NCBI GenBank assembly: GCA_963933055.1
Contig: CAWVSY010000024.1
Coordinates: forward strand, 1 to 50,583
Reading direction: 5' to 3'
DNA: 50,583 nt
Origin: Oleispira sp963933055
GTDB taxonomy: Bacteria > Pseudomonadota > Gammaproteobacteria > Pseudomonadales > Oceanobacteraceae
Shown here: positions 26,265 through 36,685 of the stretch, piece by piece
Layout of the letters: each line of letters begins with the position of its first letter
How positions within the stretch are numbered: the first letter of the stretch is position 1
Notes under the pieces: model-generated
Database searches by the model: none
Told to the model about the DNA's origin: nothing
The model's input: only the letters and a program-made list of their open reading frames with translations
Program-made: the position numbers and the translations under genes

Positions 26265-29200
26265 GTATTCACCGCCTTACGAGCCAAATAATTGCCAAGA
26301 ATTAAATAGAAAGCGGGTAAAACCAATAAACAAACAAAGGTCGTAAATAAAATACCAAAGCCTAATGATACCGCCATCGGGGTAATAAACTGCGCCTGAC
26401 GTGAGGTTTCAAATACCATTGGCGCTAAGCCACCAAACGTCGTTAAGGTGGTCAATAAAATAGGTCTAAAGCGTCGTACCCCGGCTTCCGTGATCGCCTC
26501 GACAACCGTGAAACCTTCAGTGACCTTCTTATTAGCGTAATCCACCAAAATCAAACTATCATTTACCACGACCCCTGCCAGAGCAACGATGCCCATGATG
26601 CTCATCACGGATAAATCTTCGCCTAACATTAAATGCCCTAAAATCGCGCCAACAGCACCAAACGGAATAATAGCCATAACCAGCATAGGTTGAGAATAGC
26701 TTTTAAACGGAATCGCTAATAACGAATAAATTAACAATAACGAAAATGCACCATAAACCATCAAGCTGTTCACCGTTTCACTGGTATCGGCCTGACGACC
26801 CCGAAAGTCGATACTAATATCAGGGTATTCATCCCGTAATTGCGGAAAAATATCCTCACGCAAAACCGACATTACACCAGGGATCATCTTTCTAGGTTCA
26901 ACCTCGGCAGTAATCGTAATAATACGATCACCATCTCGGCGACGGATTTGTGATGGGGAAACCTCTTTCTTTAAATGGGCAATATCAATTAACGGCACAT
27001 AGCCACCAGCAGGCGTTTGAATTAATAAATTCTCAACATCAGACGCAAACATGCGCTCCTCTAATGGCAAGCGTACTAACGCAGTCACTTCACTGGTATC
27101 ACGCTGCTGGCGTAACGCTCGGGCACCGTATAAAGCATTACGTACCTGAGCGGCAACACTGCTAGCATCCAACCCCAGCGAGCGACCCGCGGCATTTAAT
27201 TCAATTTCCCATTGCGGTTTACCATCGGTATAACTGCTTGCCAAATCGACAACACCTGACAAAGTACCAAGTTCAACCATCAATTGCTCACTCAAAGCTA
27301 ACGAGTCGGCATTATTAGAACCCCGCAATTCAATGGTTAACCCTGCGCCTCCTGAAGGACCACCACCACGTTCGGCATCAAAGGTTAAACTACGAATACC
27401 GGGTATTTCACCAATCGCTTCACGCCAAAGACCTACCAGTTCATTTGCATTAATAGGGCGGATTTCCGTCGCAACCAAACGCGCTTCAATTTCAATACTC
27501 GAATCCGTAATATCACCAGCAATGCTGATCACTAACGGGGTGCCTTTAGCCTCGATAGGATTGGTGACCTCACGCAATTTAGTTTCTAAAATTTTGCGTA
27601 CTTTTTGCGCTTCGCTAAAAGGTGCATTCGCTGCCAGTTCAACCTTAGCAACAACAAATTCACCTTCTAACCGAGGAAACATACTAAAGCCCATACGGCC
27701 ACTAATAGGATAAGAAAGAACGATAATGGCAATCGCCAAAGCCCCGACTAAAACTAGGCTCGGTGCTTCTAAACATTTTTGCAATAAAGGTTTGTAGGTA
27801 TTGTGAATAAAGTTATGCAGTTTCTGATCCGCGGGTTTCTGAATTGAATTCATAAAACGCGCAAAACCACCGTCATTCTTTCTCTCTAATTTTGCCAAGT
27901 GCGTCGGCAAAATAAACAATGCTTCCAACCAAGAGATAATAAAGCAACAAATCACTACCGCCGGAATCGCTAAAAACAATTTACCCATCATTCCTGGTAA
28001 CGCTAGCAAAGGTAAAAAGGCAACGACGTTGGTTAAAATCGCAAACGCTAATGGCACCGATACTTCACGCGCACCAATAATGGCCGCATCGATAAACGGA
28101 ATACCTTTTTGCATATGTTCATAAATATTTTCCCCCGCAATAATGGCATCGTCTACCACAATGCCCAAAGCAATAATGAAGGCGAACATCGAAATCATAT
28201 TAATGGTGACATCAAAAATAGGCAGTAATAATAAGGCGCCTAAAAAAGCGGTCGGAATGCCCATCGTCACCCAAAATGCTAAACGATATTCCAAAAATAT
28301 GCTCAATAGACACAATACTAATAACAAACCAATCGCGGCATTTTTTAAAAGCAAACCAACACGTTGTTGATAGGTTTCACCATCATCATCAGTAACAATG
28401 ATTTCGATACCAGGAGGAAGCTGAGTACGTATGCCATCCAGTTTTTCATACATGGCAGCAACCACCGTGGTCGGTGTCTGATCTTCTGCCCGATATACTC
28501 TTAAACTAATCGCAGGCTTACCGTTATAAGTGACGGAACGGTTGGAGTCAGAAAATCCTTCTTTTATATTCGCAACATCCGACAGCTGCAATAAAATACC
28601 AGAAGCATCTGAGCGCAATACAATATCGTTAAATTGTGGTGCCCAATAGCGGCGATCGTTCAGCGTGACAAGAATCTCACCGCCTTCGGTGCGAACACTG
28701 CCCGCCGACTGCTCTATCGCATTTTTGCTAATAACATTTGCGACTTCTGCTAATGTCAGCCCATAACGCTGTAAGTTTGCTTGATTAATCTCAACATGAA
28801 TCTCTTCATTAGGCGTACCCCGAACCTCTATCTGCGAGATTTCATTGGCGGTTAATAGCTCATCTTTTACCTGTTCAGATAACCGCTTCAGTTCTAATAA
28901 AGACACATCCCCAAAGATCGCTAATGTGGCAACATCAATCGTGCGCCCTGCAATACGTACAATGGGTTTTTCTGTTTCTAATGGAAAGGTAGAAATGCGA
29001 TTCACCGCTTGATCGATATCTTGATAAGCTTTTTGTTTATCGGTTCCATTAACCAATTCGAAGGTCACTCTAGCACTGCCGGCCGCCGCCGTTGAAACGA
29101 CATCCTTGATACCTTCGAATGAAGAAACCTCATTTTCAATCGGCAATATGATGGCTTGTTCCATCTCTGAGGGCGTTGCGCCAGGATACGCAACTTCCAC

Positions 29201-29362
29201 AATCACCATATCGACTTCAATATTTGGAATGAATTCTTTGGTGATGATCAATGACATAAAAAAGCCACCAATAATCAAAAATGTCATCAGCAGATTGGGG
29301 GCCACACCATGGCGGGCCATCCAAGCAACAGGACCACGATATAAATTAGCTTCTCGTTTCAT
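26261..29362 (-). CDS. RND family efflux permease of a tripartite operon
   Basis: A 1033-residue RND transporter, last gene of the OMF-MFP-RND operon. TM4 carries GIVVDDAIIAGENIYEHM with the DD pair. At the TM10 lysine position the sequence reads GVVVNDSLILVDYA, so the lysine is absent; this is common in one HAE1 subgroup and suggests a different proton relay. The ATG overlaps the adaptor stop in TAATG, implying translational coupling. The 3' end overlaps the SBP stop convergently. The substrate is unknown. Confidence 0.93.
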   Translation of the reverse strand: MKREANLYRGPVAWMARHGVAPNLLMTFLIIGGFFMSLIITKEFIPNIEVDMVIVEVAYPGATPSEMEQAIILPIENEVSSFEGIKDVVSTAAAGSARVTFELVNGTDKQKAYQDIDQAVNRISTFPLETEKPIVRIAGRTIDVATLAIFGDVSLLELKRLSEQVKDELLTANEISQIEVRGTPNEEIHVEINQANLQRYGLTLAEVANVISKNAIEQSAGSVRTEGGEILVTLNDRRYWAPQFNDIVLRSDASGILLQLSDVANIKEGFSDSNRSVTYNGKPAISLRVYRAEDQTPTTVVAAMYEKLDGIRTQLPPGIEIIVTDDDGETYQQRVGLLLKNAAIGLLLVLCLLSIFLEYRLAFWVTMGIPTAFLGALLLLPIFDVTINMISMFAFIIALGIVVDDAIIAGENIYEHMQKGIPFIDAAIIGAREVSVPLAFAILTNVVAFLPLLALPGMMGKLFLAIPAVVICCFIISWLEALFILPTHLAKLERKNDGGFARFMNSIQKPADQKLHNFIHNTYKPLLQKCLEAPSLVLVGALAIAIIVLSYPISGRMGFSMFPRLEGEFVVAKVELAANAPFSEAQKVRKILETKLREVTNPIEAKGTPLVISIAGDITDSSIEIEARLVATEIRPINANELVGLWREAIGEIPGIRSLTFDAERGGGPSGGAGLTIELRGSNNADSLALSEQLMVELGTLSGVVDLASSYTDGKPQWEIELNAAGRSLGLDASSVAAQVRNALYGARALRQQRDTSEVTALVRLPLEERMFASDVENLLIQTPAGGYVPLIDIAHLKKEVSPSQIRRRDGDRIITITAEVEPRKMIPGVMSVLREDIFPQLRDEYPDISIDFRGRQADTSETVNSLMVYGAFSLLLIYSLLAIPFKSYSQPMLVMAIIPFGAVGAILGHLMLGEDLSVMSIMGIVALAGVVVNDSLILVDYANKKVTEGFTVVEAITEAGVRRFRPILLTTLTTFGGLAPMVFETSRQAQFITPMAVSLGFGILFTTFVCLLVLPAFYLILGNYLARKAVNT

Positions 29363-30561
29363 TATTTGGCCTTAGAATTCAAAGGTGCCTGACTCGTCGC
29401 TAATCGAACCGGAGTTCCTTCTGTAACGACACCGAGGTTACTGATTAATAACTCATCACCTTCGACAATTCCATCTGTTGCCCATGATTTAAAACGCCCC
29501 TGATAAACCATTTCAAGTTGACGTTTATACAATTTATTATCGTTAACAACCCAAATAAAACCGCCTTCTTTGATGTAGCGATTCTCAATGACAAAGGTAT
29601 TTTCAATCGGCTTGGCAAACAAAATACATTCAACATAGCTGCCCAACAGTACACGATCTAATATACGATCTAATGTACCTAAGCTCGTAACATCATCGGC
29701 AGCGCTATTGCGGGCAAGAGGGTTTTTAACGGATATCAAAATTTTAGCTTGTCGATCTTTCGCATCCACATCGACTAAGGTTTGTAAAACAGTCGCTTCA
29801 CGCTGATACGGCCCCTGCTTAATAATCACTGGCTTTGTTGTGTCTAATAACGGCAGAAACTGCTGTGATACTTTCACCTGCACCCAAAACTCATCGGTAG
29901 CCACTACATCGAATAACATCGTATTGGGGCTTACTTGACTGCCAATGCTCGTACTGCGAGCTATAATTTGTCCGTTAAATGGCATGTTTATCTGAGTGCG
30001 CTTAAGATTTAATTCCATTAACTCAAGCTTGGCTCGTGCTGTTTTTAAACCCGCTTCAGCAGCAGCCACCTGGGGCTTTCTTAATACCAAGGCATTATCA
30101 ATCGCCTGGGTATTATTCATCTGGCTTACGGCCAATTGGTATTCTTGCTTAGCAATTGCAGCCTGACCCTTTTCTAGATCTAAAGTCGCTTGTGCTTGGA
30201 TAACAGCGGCTTTGCTTTGCTGAACTTGCAGCTGATATTCTTGTGGTTCGATACGCGCTAACAATTGTCCTTGCTGTAACCTTGTTCCAGGTACGGCATC
30301 CGCATCAACATATTCAATACGACCCGAGACTTGCGGTGATAACGTAACCCGCTGAGCCGCGGAAACTTCACCACCTCCCATCCATTGCGGGCCTTCACTG
30401 CTGCGTTCAAGTGCAATTGTTTCGACTAAGCGTGCTACTTTTTCTTCACTGGCACGCTGTGGCTTCGGTGCCGTTTTAATAATAAGCGCCGCCACTGCGG
30501 CCGCAATAAGAAGTATCGCGATGACTATTAATACATGGCGAGTGTTAATCTCTTTATTCAT
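29362..30561 (-). CDS. RND efflux periplasmic adaptor (MFP)
   Basis: A 399-residue adaptor with a cytoplasm-proximal N-terminus and a membrane anchor at about residues 10-28 (VLIVIAILLIAAAVAALII). The lipoyl half motif (VDADAVPGTRLQQGQLLARI), a hairpin, and RTQINMPFNGQIIARSTSIG are in the expected order. The ATG at 30561 is used because AGGA precedes it; the longer frame from 30600 lies within the upstream gene. It overlaps the OMF gene by eight bases and the RND gene by one, so the three are one transcription unit. Confidence 0.93.
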   Translation of the reverse strand: MNKEINTRHVLIVIAILLIAAAVAALIIKTAPKPQRASEEKVARLVETIALERSSEGPQWMGGGEVSAAQRVTLSPQVSGRIEYVDADAVPGTRLQQGQLLARIEPQEYQLQVQQSKAAVIQAQATLDLEKGQAAIAKQEYQLAVSQMNNTQAIDNALVLRKPQVAAAEAGLKTARAKLELMELNLKRTQINMPFNGQIIARSTSIGSQVSPNTMLFDVVATDEFWVQVKVSQQFLPLLDTTKPVIIKQGPYQREATVLQTLVDVDAKDRQAKILISVKNPLARNSAADDVTSLGTLDRILDRVLLGSYVECILFAKPIENTFVIENRYIKEGGFIWVVNDNKLYKRQLEMVYQGRFKSWATDGIVEGDELLISNLGVVTEGTPVRLATSQAPLNSKAK

Positions 30562-31954
30562 TCCCAATTTCCTCATCATCAGCGCTCGTAAAGCGGCCAT
30601 GGCTTAATGTTGTTAATAGTTGAATACGATATTGAAGCTGTAAAAATTTAGCATTTAAGGTTTGTCTTTCTAATCCTAAAACATCTTGCTGGCTGGTTAA
30701 TAATGACAAGAAATCTCCAACACCTTGTAAATAGCGCTGACTTTTAAAATTTTGTGTTTGATTGGCAAGCTGCAACTGATATCGCATACTTGCTTGTAAG
30801 GATAACTGCTGCTTCTCGTTTAAAAGCGCCTCTTCAATTTCTTGCATCGCGACTAATAAAACCTGCTGATAATTAGCCAGCTTCTCACTCACTAAGGCTT
30901 CATTTAATTTAACATCGGCGGCTAAATTTCCACCATTAAGCAAAGGCATGGTTAAACCTGCAATAAAGTTAGCGACCCAATTTGATAAGAGATCTTCAGG
31001 AGTATCCGCCACACTGCGATAAGAGGCCGATAAGGTAAATCTTGGATAACGATTAGTCTCGGCAATATGCAAGCCTGCACTTGCCGCTTGCAGTTGTGCA
31101 TAAGCTTGTAGAATATCTGGTCGCTGCTGTAAGGCTAAGCTTGAAACTTTTTGTGTCGCTTGCAGAATGTCAGGAATTTGATAAGCCGCGGTTGGTAAAA
31201 CAAGCAGCTCTTTCTCTAAATAATTTTCTCCCAACCATAATGCAAGCTGCTGACGAAAAATGTCCTGACGAGTTTCACTATTAATTATTTCACTATGTAT
31301 CGATTCTAATAACTGCTCTTGCTGCCATATATCTGAGGCGAGTACCGTTCCCTGCAAGTAGCGTCCACGAACAACCGTTAAGGCATTTTCAATACGCTGC
31401 TGCTGACGGTGCAATAAATCCAATTGCTGAGTTTCTTTAACCCAGCCATACCACGACAGTGCAACTTGGCTGACCACCGTATTTGTTTGAATATTTACCG
31501 CGGCATCCATCGCATAATATTGCTGCAAAGCTTGCTCATCTAAAGCGGCAACACGCCCCCAAAAATCCAATTCATAGCTCGCGTCTGCGCCCAACTCATA
31601 TTGGCCACCCTCAGAATCGGAAGAGTCCTGCCAGCGCTGTGTGCGTTGTAAATTCAGATTTAGGTTAGGACGTTGACCACTGCCCGCTTTTACCCATTGT
31701 GCTTCACTTTGCTGCAAACGAGCATACGACGCTTTCAGGCTATAATTGTTCGCGAGGGCAAGGGAGATAAGATTATTTAATTTCTCATCAGCAAAGCTAA
31801 ACCACCAGGCTTCTTCACTCAAGGCTGACTGAGCAGTCTCTTGATGAGTCTCTATAAAATGATCAGCCAATAGCGGAGGCTCTGGCTCAACTGAATTCAT
31901 AGATGCGCAGCCTGACAAGATCAGACCCGCAATAAGTAACGGGGGTAAGCGCAC
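30554..31954 (-). CDS. TolC/NodT family outer-membrane efflux lipoprotein
   Basis: A 466-residue outer-membrane factor. The lipobox LSGC gives a lipidated Cys near residue 16. Two OEP repeats follow, each with long coiled-coil segments (LISLALANNYSLKASYARLQ in the first and ALQQRPDILQAYAQLQAASA in the second). It starts with GTG, set by a strong AGGAG seven bases upstream. It completes a tripartite pump with the two downstream genes, and is the only OMF in the window, so it may also serve the two other RND pairs. Confidence 0.93.
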   Translation of the reverse strand: MRLPPLLIAGLILSGCASMNSVEPEPPLLADHFIETHQETAQSALSEEAWWFSFADEKLNNLISLALANNYSLKASYARLQQSEAQWVKAGSGQRPNLNLNLQRTQRWQDSSDSEGGQYELGADASYELDFWGRVAALDEQALQQYYAMDAAVNIQTNTVVSQVALSWYGWVKETQQLDLLHRQQQRIENALTVVRGRYLQGTVLASDIWQQEQLLESIHSEIINSETRQDIFRQQLALWLGENYLEKELLVLPTAAYQIPDILQATQKVSSLALQQRPDILQAYAQLQAASAGLHIAETNRYPRFTLSASYRSVADTPEDLLSNWVANFIAGLTMPLLNGGNLAADVKLNEALVSEKLANYQQVLLVAMQEIEEALLNEKQQLSLQASMRYQLQLANQTQNFKSQRYLQGVGDFLSLLTSQQDVLGLERQTLNAKFLQLQYRIQLLTTLSHGRFTSADDEEIGNE

Positions 31955-32081
31955 CGCAATCTCCTAAAAAGATTATGTTCTCAGTGGAACATTATGCCTT
32001 ATCAGGCTTTACCAGACATACCGTTTTTGTCTGAAGTGCAGCCTGAATGACAATTCCTGACATTGGTGCGATCAAGTCATG

Positions 32082-33353
32082 TTAATAGTAATAATTAAAT
32101 CCGACTTGAATATAATCATCACGTTCAAATTGTGAACTAACATTGCTCGCATCATCCGACATTGGCAAAAACACATCAACATTCAGCTTTACAGAACGAC
32201 CTATGCGAGTAGACATTTCAATAATGAAATTTTGGGTATCACGGCTATCAAGGTCTTGTATAAACCCCAATAATACCTCACTGGATTCCGCATCATTAAA
32301 TGCAATTCTGCTACCTAAAAAAACATCGTTTTGACCAATAGCCACTTGGCCATCTTCACGAGAATCGTATTGATACTCCGTTAGTACACCAATATCCCAA
32401 TTAGTTTCAAACGGCGAATAATAGGTATATTCAAAGCCCGCCGTCGCCGCTGAATAATCTTCAACCGACTGCGATACTAGCCCGAGCTGTTTTAGCTGAT
32501 CAAAGTCATCCATTAATGCTTCGTTATAACTGCGATAAATGGCTTCAAATTTCCACAACCAAGAATCCAACGTCGCTTGGATATCCGCACCAAATTGATT
32601 AATTTGAGCATAATACGGCGTTAACTTAGTAGGATTTTGCAGATCAACAAATAGCATCGGATCACGACTAGTGCCATTAAACCAGCTCAGACCTACATCA
32701 TAATCCTCCAGAGTATGACTCCAGCGTACCGCATAATCGACATGAGCATCTTCCTCACCTGCCTCATACTGCGCCCTGTCGGTATCAATTTCTAAAGCAG
32801 GCCGAAAGCGCCCCTCCTCACCGGAAAATGTACGCTCGCGAAAGCCAGGCAAAACAAACCCTGTCAACGTTCCCCAATCTCGCAACAAGGTCAACTTAAC
32901 CATAGGTTGTCCCAATTTATCTTCACCATCAGGGGCTTCAACAAAATCGGTTTGGTTAACCACATCGACTAAGTGCTGCGATTCGGTAACCCCCCAGTAT
33001 ACTTTCGAAATACCTGCGACCACTTCCCAATCATCACCATAAGTGAGCCATGAAAGTTCACGAATATCACCATGAGTACGCTCAGGGTCTTCATTATCAA
33101 TACGTGCAAAAGGTTTAAATACAATCGTATGGCGACCATCAGCTACAGACCAAACCAGCTCTGGCTCTGCAAGGAGCCCATATTGACGATCTGCTTGAGA
33201 AACCTGAGCATTATTAAACTGACCTTCTTGCAAGTACTCTCGCCATTCAAAACCGACATAACCGCTAGCCTCAAATTCAGCCGCTTGCGCCATTGGCGCA
33301 AGCAATAACGAAGAGGCAAGTGTCGATAGGGTGATTAAGTTTTTATTAATCAT
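32082..33353 (-). CDS. Outer-membrane beta-barrel protein of the MMPL operon
   Basis: A 423-residue protein with a signal peptide (cleavage after AQAA near residue 25) and a barrel-like body of repeated aromatic strands, ending DDYIQVGFNYYY. It resembles the barrel protein that is often found beside MMPL and LolA-like genes in gammaproteobacteria, but the exact family is not certain. AAGGA precedes the ATG. Eight bases separate it from the LolA-like gene, so it is the last of that operon. Role in export of a hydrophobic substrate is inferred from context. Confidence 0.75.
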   Translation of the reverse strand: MINKNLITLSTLASSLLLAPMAQAAEFEASGYVGFEWREYLQEGQFNNAQVSQADRQYGLLAEPELVWSVADGRHTIVFKPFARIDNEDPERTHGDIRELSWLTYGDDWEVVAGISKVYWGVTESQHLVDVVNQTDFVEAPDGEDKLGQPMVKLTLLRDWGTLTGFVLPGFRERTFSGEEGRFRPALEIDTDRAQYEAGEEDAHVDYAVRWSHTLEDYDVGLSWFNGTSRDPMLFVDLQNPTKLTPYYAQINQFGADIQATLDSWLWKFEAIYRSYNEALMDDFDQLKQLGLVSQSVEDYSAATAGFEYTYYSPFETNWDIGVLTEYQYDSREDGQVAIGQNDVFLGSRIAFNDAESSEVLLGFIQDLDSRDTQNFIIEMSTRIGRSVKLNVDVFLPMSDDASNVSSQFERDDYIQVGFNYYY

Positions 33354-33361
33354 AGCAATCC

Positions 33362-34177
33362 TTAGCGAGCACGTTTAAGAGTGGCTTTATTAAAATCAGA
33401 GTCTTTTAAGCCCGTATTAAACGCTAACTCGGTCGTATTTAGCTCAGTGATTTTTTGCGTTTGATGATTCAACATATCCATTTTCAATGGACGCCAGTAC
33501 TTACCTAAATATAATTTATAATCGGAAAGAGTCAGTGTTTTTAATAAAGATTTTTTACGATCATAAAAATCAACTTTCTGCCCACGAAAGTGCTCTTTAT
33601 CCAACCAAGCAACTTGTCGGGTATAGCCAGAATGTTTATCTGTTGGAATTTGCTCTATTTTATAACAGTCAAGACCGTTAACTTTTTCTTCAGCTAAAAA
33701 CTTAAACGTATACTTTTCAATTTCAAAAGAACTTAAATCTTCATACGCAAATTCACTGCCCATAAAAGGACCTGATTTATTGCGCGACGAAATACGCTTT
33801 ACACGCTTTAAAGCAGGCAAATACAACCACTGGTCGTCTGATTTTGATATATGAGAGAAGTTTAAAAAAGCGGTTCCTTTTACATCTTTCGGGGTATCAA
33901 AAATGGTTAACCCTTTGTCACCATCGTCCGCAATCTCTAACGATTGCATGCGCATTTCACGAATGCTCTCTTCACCCTGTGAGTTGCGTAACGTCATAAT
34001 GACCGAGGAAGCAGAGTCACCCCAGCCAATATCACGAGCTTTACGCTCTTTAGCAATCGCCAAACCTTGCTCTTCAGCGGAAAGGCCTTCTAAGGTTAAT
34101 TCCGCATGGGCATTGAGCCCTGTCATTAGCGCAATAGCCGTTGCCAGAGATGCGGTTAATTTTACAAATGCATTCAT
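33362..34177 (-). CDS. LolA-like outer-membrane lipoprotein-sorting protein
   Basis: A 271-residue exported protein with a signal peptide (about residues 1-25, ending LNAHAE). The body has the LolA/LolB-like half-barrel pattern seen in proteins annotated as outer-membrane lipoprotein-sorting (KGTAFLNFSHISKSDDQWLY, LPALKRVKRISSRNKSGPFM). It is probably a periplasmic carrier of lipids or other hydrophobic compounds between the MMPL protein and the outer membrane. It has a good AAGGA site and lies 30 bp downstream of the MMPL gene. Confidence 0.85.
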   Translation of the reverse strand: MNAFVKLTASLATAIALMTGLNAHAELTLEGLSAEEQGLAIAKERKARDIGWGDSASSVIMTLRNSQGEESIREMRMQSLEIADDGDKGLTIFDTPKDVKGTAFLNFSHISKSDDQWLYLPALKRVKRISSRNKSGPFMGSEFAYEDLSSFEIEKYTFKFLAEEKVNGLDCYKIEQIPTDKHSGYTRQVAWLDKEHFRGQKVDFYDRKKSLLKTLTLSDYKLYLGKYWRPLKMDMLNHQTQKITELNTTELAFNTGLKDSDFNKATLKRAR

Positions 34178-34207
34178 AATAGGATTCCTTATTTTTATAT
34201 TTAAAAG

Positions 34208-36532
34208 TTATGCGTTGTTTTTCGTTAATTCGATATCTTTTTGCGAGGATTTTCCCTCGCGCTTATCCGCCAATAATAAGAAAGTAGGCAAGAATAAAAA
34301 GTCGACGACTAAGGCAACAAAAATAATAATCGCAGTAGCCATTCCCATATCTGAATTCATTCTAAATGCCGATAGCGTTAATAATGAAAAGCCGGTACAC
34401 AATACTAAGGTTGTAATCGTCATGGCTCGGCCCACGCTTGAAAAGGCATAGCGAATCCCCTCTTCGACATTACGGCCATCATTACGCGCACGCTGGTATT
34501 TACTTAAGAAGTGTACGGTATCGTCAACAATAATACCGAGTGTCATTGAGACAACAATTGATAAGCCTAAGTTAATTTCACCTGAGATTAATGCCCAAAT
34601 ACCAAAGCCAACCGCTGCTGGACCAATATTTGGAATTAAACTGATTAAACCAAGACGGAATGAACGCAAAGCAAAAATTAGTAGAATTGAAATTAGAAAC
34701 AGCGCTAATGTCATACTAATAATCATGCTGTGCATATTCGTTTCACCGATATGAGCAAACATTAACGTAGGGCTTGAAGCCGTCATTCTCACTTGCGGTG
34801 CATTACTATCAAACCATGCCATTGCTCGCTTTTCGAGGGCAACGTACTCTTTACTGCCTAGATTTTTTAATGTACTAACAATTCGAGTCGACGATTTATC
34901 AATGTTTAATTGATTATTTAAATCCAAACCGTACGGCAAAGACATCTCGTACATTAACAAATATTGTGCGGTTAACTCACGCTCTTCGGGTAGGCGATAA
35001 AATGCTTGGTCATCACCATTCATGCTTTTATTTAATCGTTTTAAAGTATCTGAAATCGTTGCCACATGATCGGTTTCTGGCTGAGCACGCAACCAATCAC
35101 TAAAACCAGAAATAACACTAATAAATTCTGGACTATTAATGCCATTTTTCTCACCACTATAAAGACCCCAGCTAATGCTAGACATCCCTGAAATAGTCTC
35201 TTCTTGTTTATCCACCGACTGACGGAAATCGGTTGATGTATCAAAGTATTTCGTCGCCTCATCATTGATTTCATTCAGTGGCACTAAGCATGCGAAAAAC
35301 AGCATAATAGCGGCACTCACCGGCAATACTACTTTGTTATGTTTAATGACCCAGTCGGCTAATTTTTCCATACTGCCATGGTGCTCTGGGGCAACTTTAA
35401 CGCGCATCGGCATGACGACCATCAGTGCAGGCAATAACGTTACTGATAAAAAGAAAGCGATCATCACGCCCATTGCACTCATTTCACCAAAGTCGGCCAG
35501 CACAGGGGATTCGGAAAACATTAACGTTAAAAACCCAATCGCGGTAGTTGCACTGGTAATAAATACCGGCATTAAATTTAAATCCATAGCGAATTCAACC
35601 GCTTCTTTGCGTGATTTTCCGTGTCTCATTGCAAATTGAGTAGAGGCGACCAAATGCACACAGTCGGCGACGGCAAGCGTCATCACGACAATGGGAACGT
35701 TAATCGTACCCGTTGATAAGAAGTAACCAAACCAACCACCGGTTCCCATCGTTGCGGTAATCGTTAAGAAAATAACAATGACAGTCATCAACATCCCAGT
35801 GAAGCTGCGCAGCAATACCGTTAGCATAATAATGATCATAAGGAACATGCTAGGCACTAGCTTCATCATGTCTTTCTGCCCTTCAGTGGCGAAACTGTAG
35901 TTCATTAAGATCACACCGGTATGATAAAAATCAGCGCTTTGATATTTTTCAGCGAATGAATCCGTTAGCTGTTTCGCAAACTCTGTTACCTGAATCACTT
36001 CAGCCGTATTGTTTTCTTTATCGGGCAGCTGAATCGTAATATTCACGACGGCGACTTTGCCATCAGGTGAAACAAGGCTATGAACTAAATTAGGTTCTAC
36101 CGTAGAAATGGCTTGCGTACGTTCAACTAACTGCTGGTCAATCACATCCAGCTCTAAGATAAGATCTTCAACAACCAGGTCATCTTCTTCCGCCCAGGTA
36201 TGCTGATAATTAGTAATGGAATCGACACGACTTGAAAACGGCGTTTGCCAAGCTTCATCTGTTAATTGCTTAATTTGCGCTAGCATTTCTTGGTTAAAAA
36301 CGCTGCCTTCTTTTGGTACCACAATGATAGAAACATTATCGTTTTTATTAAAAATTCGCTGCATTTCTTCATGAGCTAATAGTTGCGGAAAGTCTTTATC
36401 GAAGAAAACTTTATAGTCCCCTCGAAAATAAAGATTCTTGCCACCATAAGAAGCTGCAAAAGCAACAACAACGACGAGCAATAGGGTTATCCAGGGATGG
36501 CGACTGATGCTACTAAGCCAAGCTTTTTTCAT
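34208..36532 (-). CDS. MMPL-type RND transporter
   Basis: A 774-residue RND-superfamily protein with the two-repeat MMPL layout: N-terminal helix at 15-33, a large periplasmic domain, six helices (about 215-400), a second periplasmic domain and six more helices (about 605-760). Conserved acidic motifs are LAVADCVHLVASTQFAMRHG in the first half and GIIVDDTVHFLSKYQRARND in the second. Relatives export hydrophobic compounds (for example hopanoids or lipids). With the LolA-like and barrel genes it forms a candidate transenvelope lipid/hydrophobe route. AAGGAAAG precedes the ATG. Confidence 0.92.
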   Translation of the reverse strand: MKKAWLSSISRHPWITLLLVVVVAFAASYGGKNLYFRGDYKVFFDKDFPQLLAHEEMQRIFNKNDNVSIIVVPKEGSVFNQEMLAQIKQLTDEAWQTPFSSRVDSITNYQHTWAEEDDLVVEDLILELDVIDQQLVERTQAISTVEPNLVHSLVSPDGKVAVVNITIQLPDKENNTAEVIQVTEFAKQLTDSFAEKYQSADFYHTGVILMNYSFATEGQKDMMKLVPSMFLMIIIMLTVLLRSFTGMLMTVIVIFLTITATMGTGGWFGYFLSTGTINVPIVVMTLAVADCVHLVASTQFAMRHGKSRKEAVEFAMDLNLMPVFITSATTAIGFLTLMFSESPVLADFGEMSAMGVMIAFFLSVTLLPALMVVMPMRVKVAPEHHGSMEKLADWVIKHNKVVLPVSAAIMLFFACLVPLNEINDEATKYFDTSTDFRQSVDKQEETISGMSSISWGLYSGEKNGINSPEFISVISGFSDWLRAQPETDHVATISDTLKRLNKSMNGDDQAFYRLPEERELTAQYLLMYEMSLPYGLDLNNQLNIDKSSTRIVSTLKNLGSKEYVALEKRAMAWFDSNAPQVRMTASSPTLMFAHIGETNMHSMIISMTLALFLISILLIFALRSFRLGLISLIPNIGPAAVGFGIWALISGEINLGLSIVVSMTLGIIVDDTVHFLSKYQRARNDGRNVEEGIRYAFSSVGRAMTITTLVLCTGFSLLTLSAFRMNSDMGMATAIIIFVALVVDFLFLPTFLLLADKREGKSSQKDIELTKNNA

Positions 36533-36669
36533 GAGTACTTTCCTTTATATAGTGATTAGCTGCTTCTAATTATTTTTATGTTCTAATGCGACTCGGCCTG
36601 CTTACTCGAGCTTTCGTTTTTCTAATGCTGTACGTTTTCTATCATGACTCTTAATATTTCACGTTCTAA

Positions 36670-36685
36670 GGAATCATTAGATTCC
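36670..36685 (-). promoter_or_regulatory. Hairpin over the stop codon of the TetR gene
   Basis: GGAATC-ATTA-GATTCC is a perfect 6-bp inverted repeat. On the coding (minus) strand the stop codon lies in the loop. It is followed by CTTAG rather than a T tract, so it is not a terminator; it may be an RNA processing or stability element within the tetR-mmpl transcript. Confidence 0.4.

Noticed and set aside
33903..34451. 182-codon plus-strand frame over the LolA-like and MMPL genes
   Set aside because: It spans the junction of two confident minus-strand genes and shows no domain or ribosome site.
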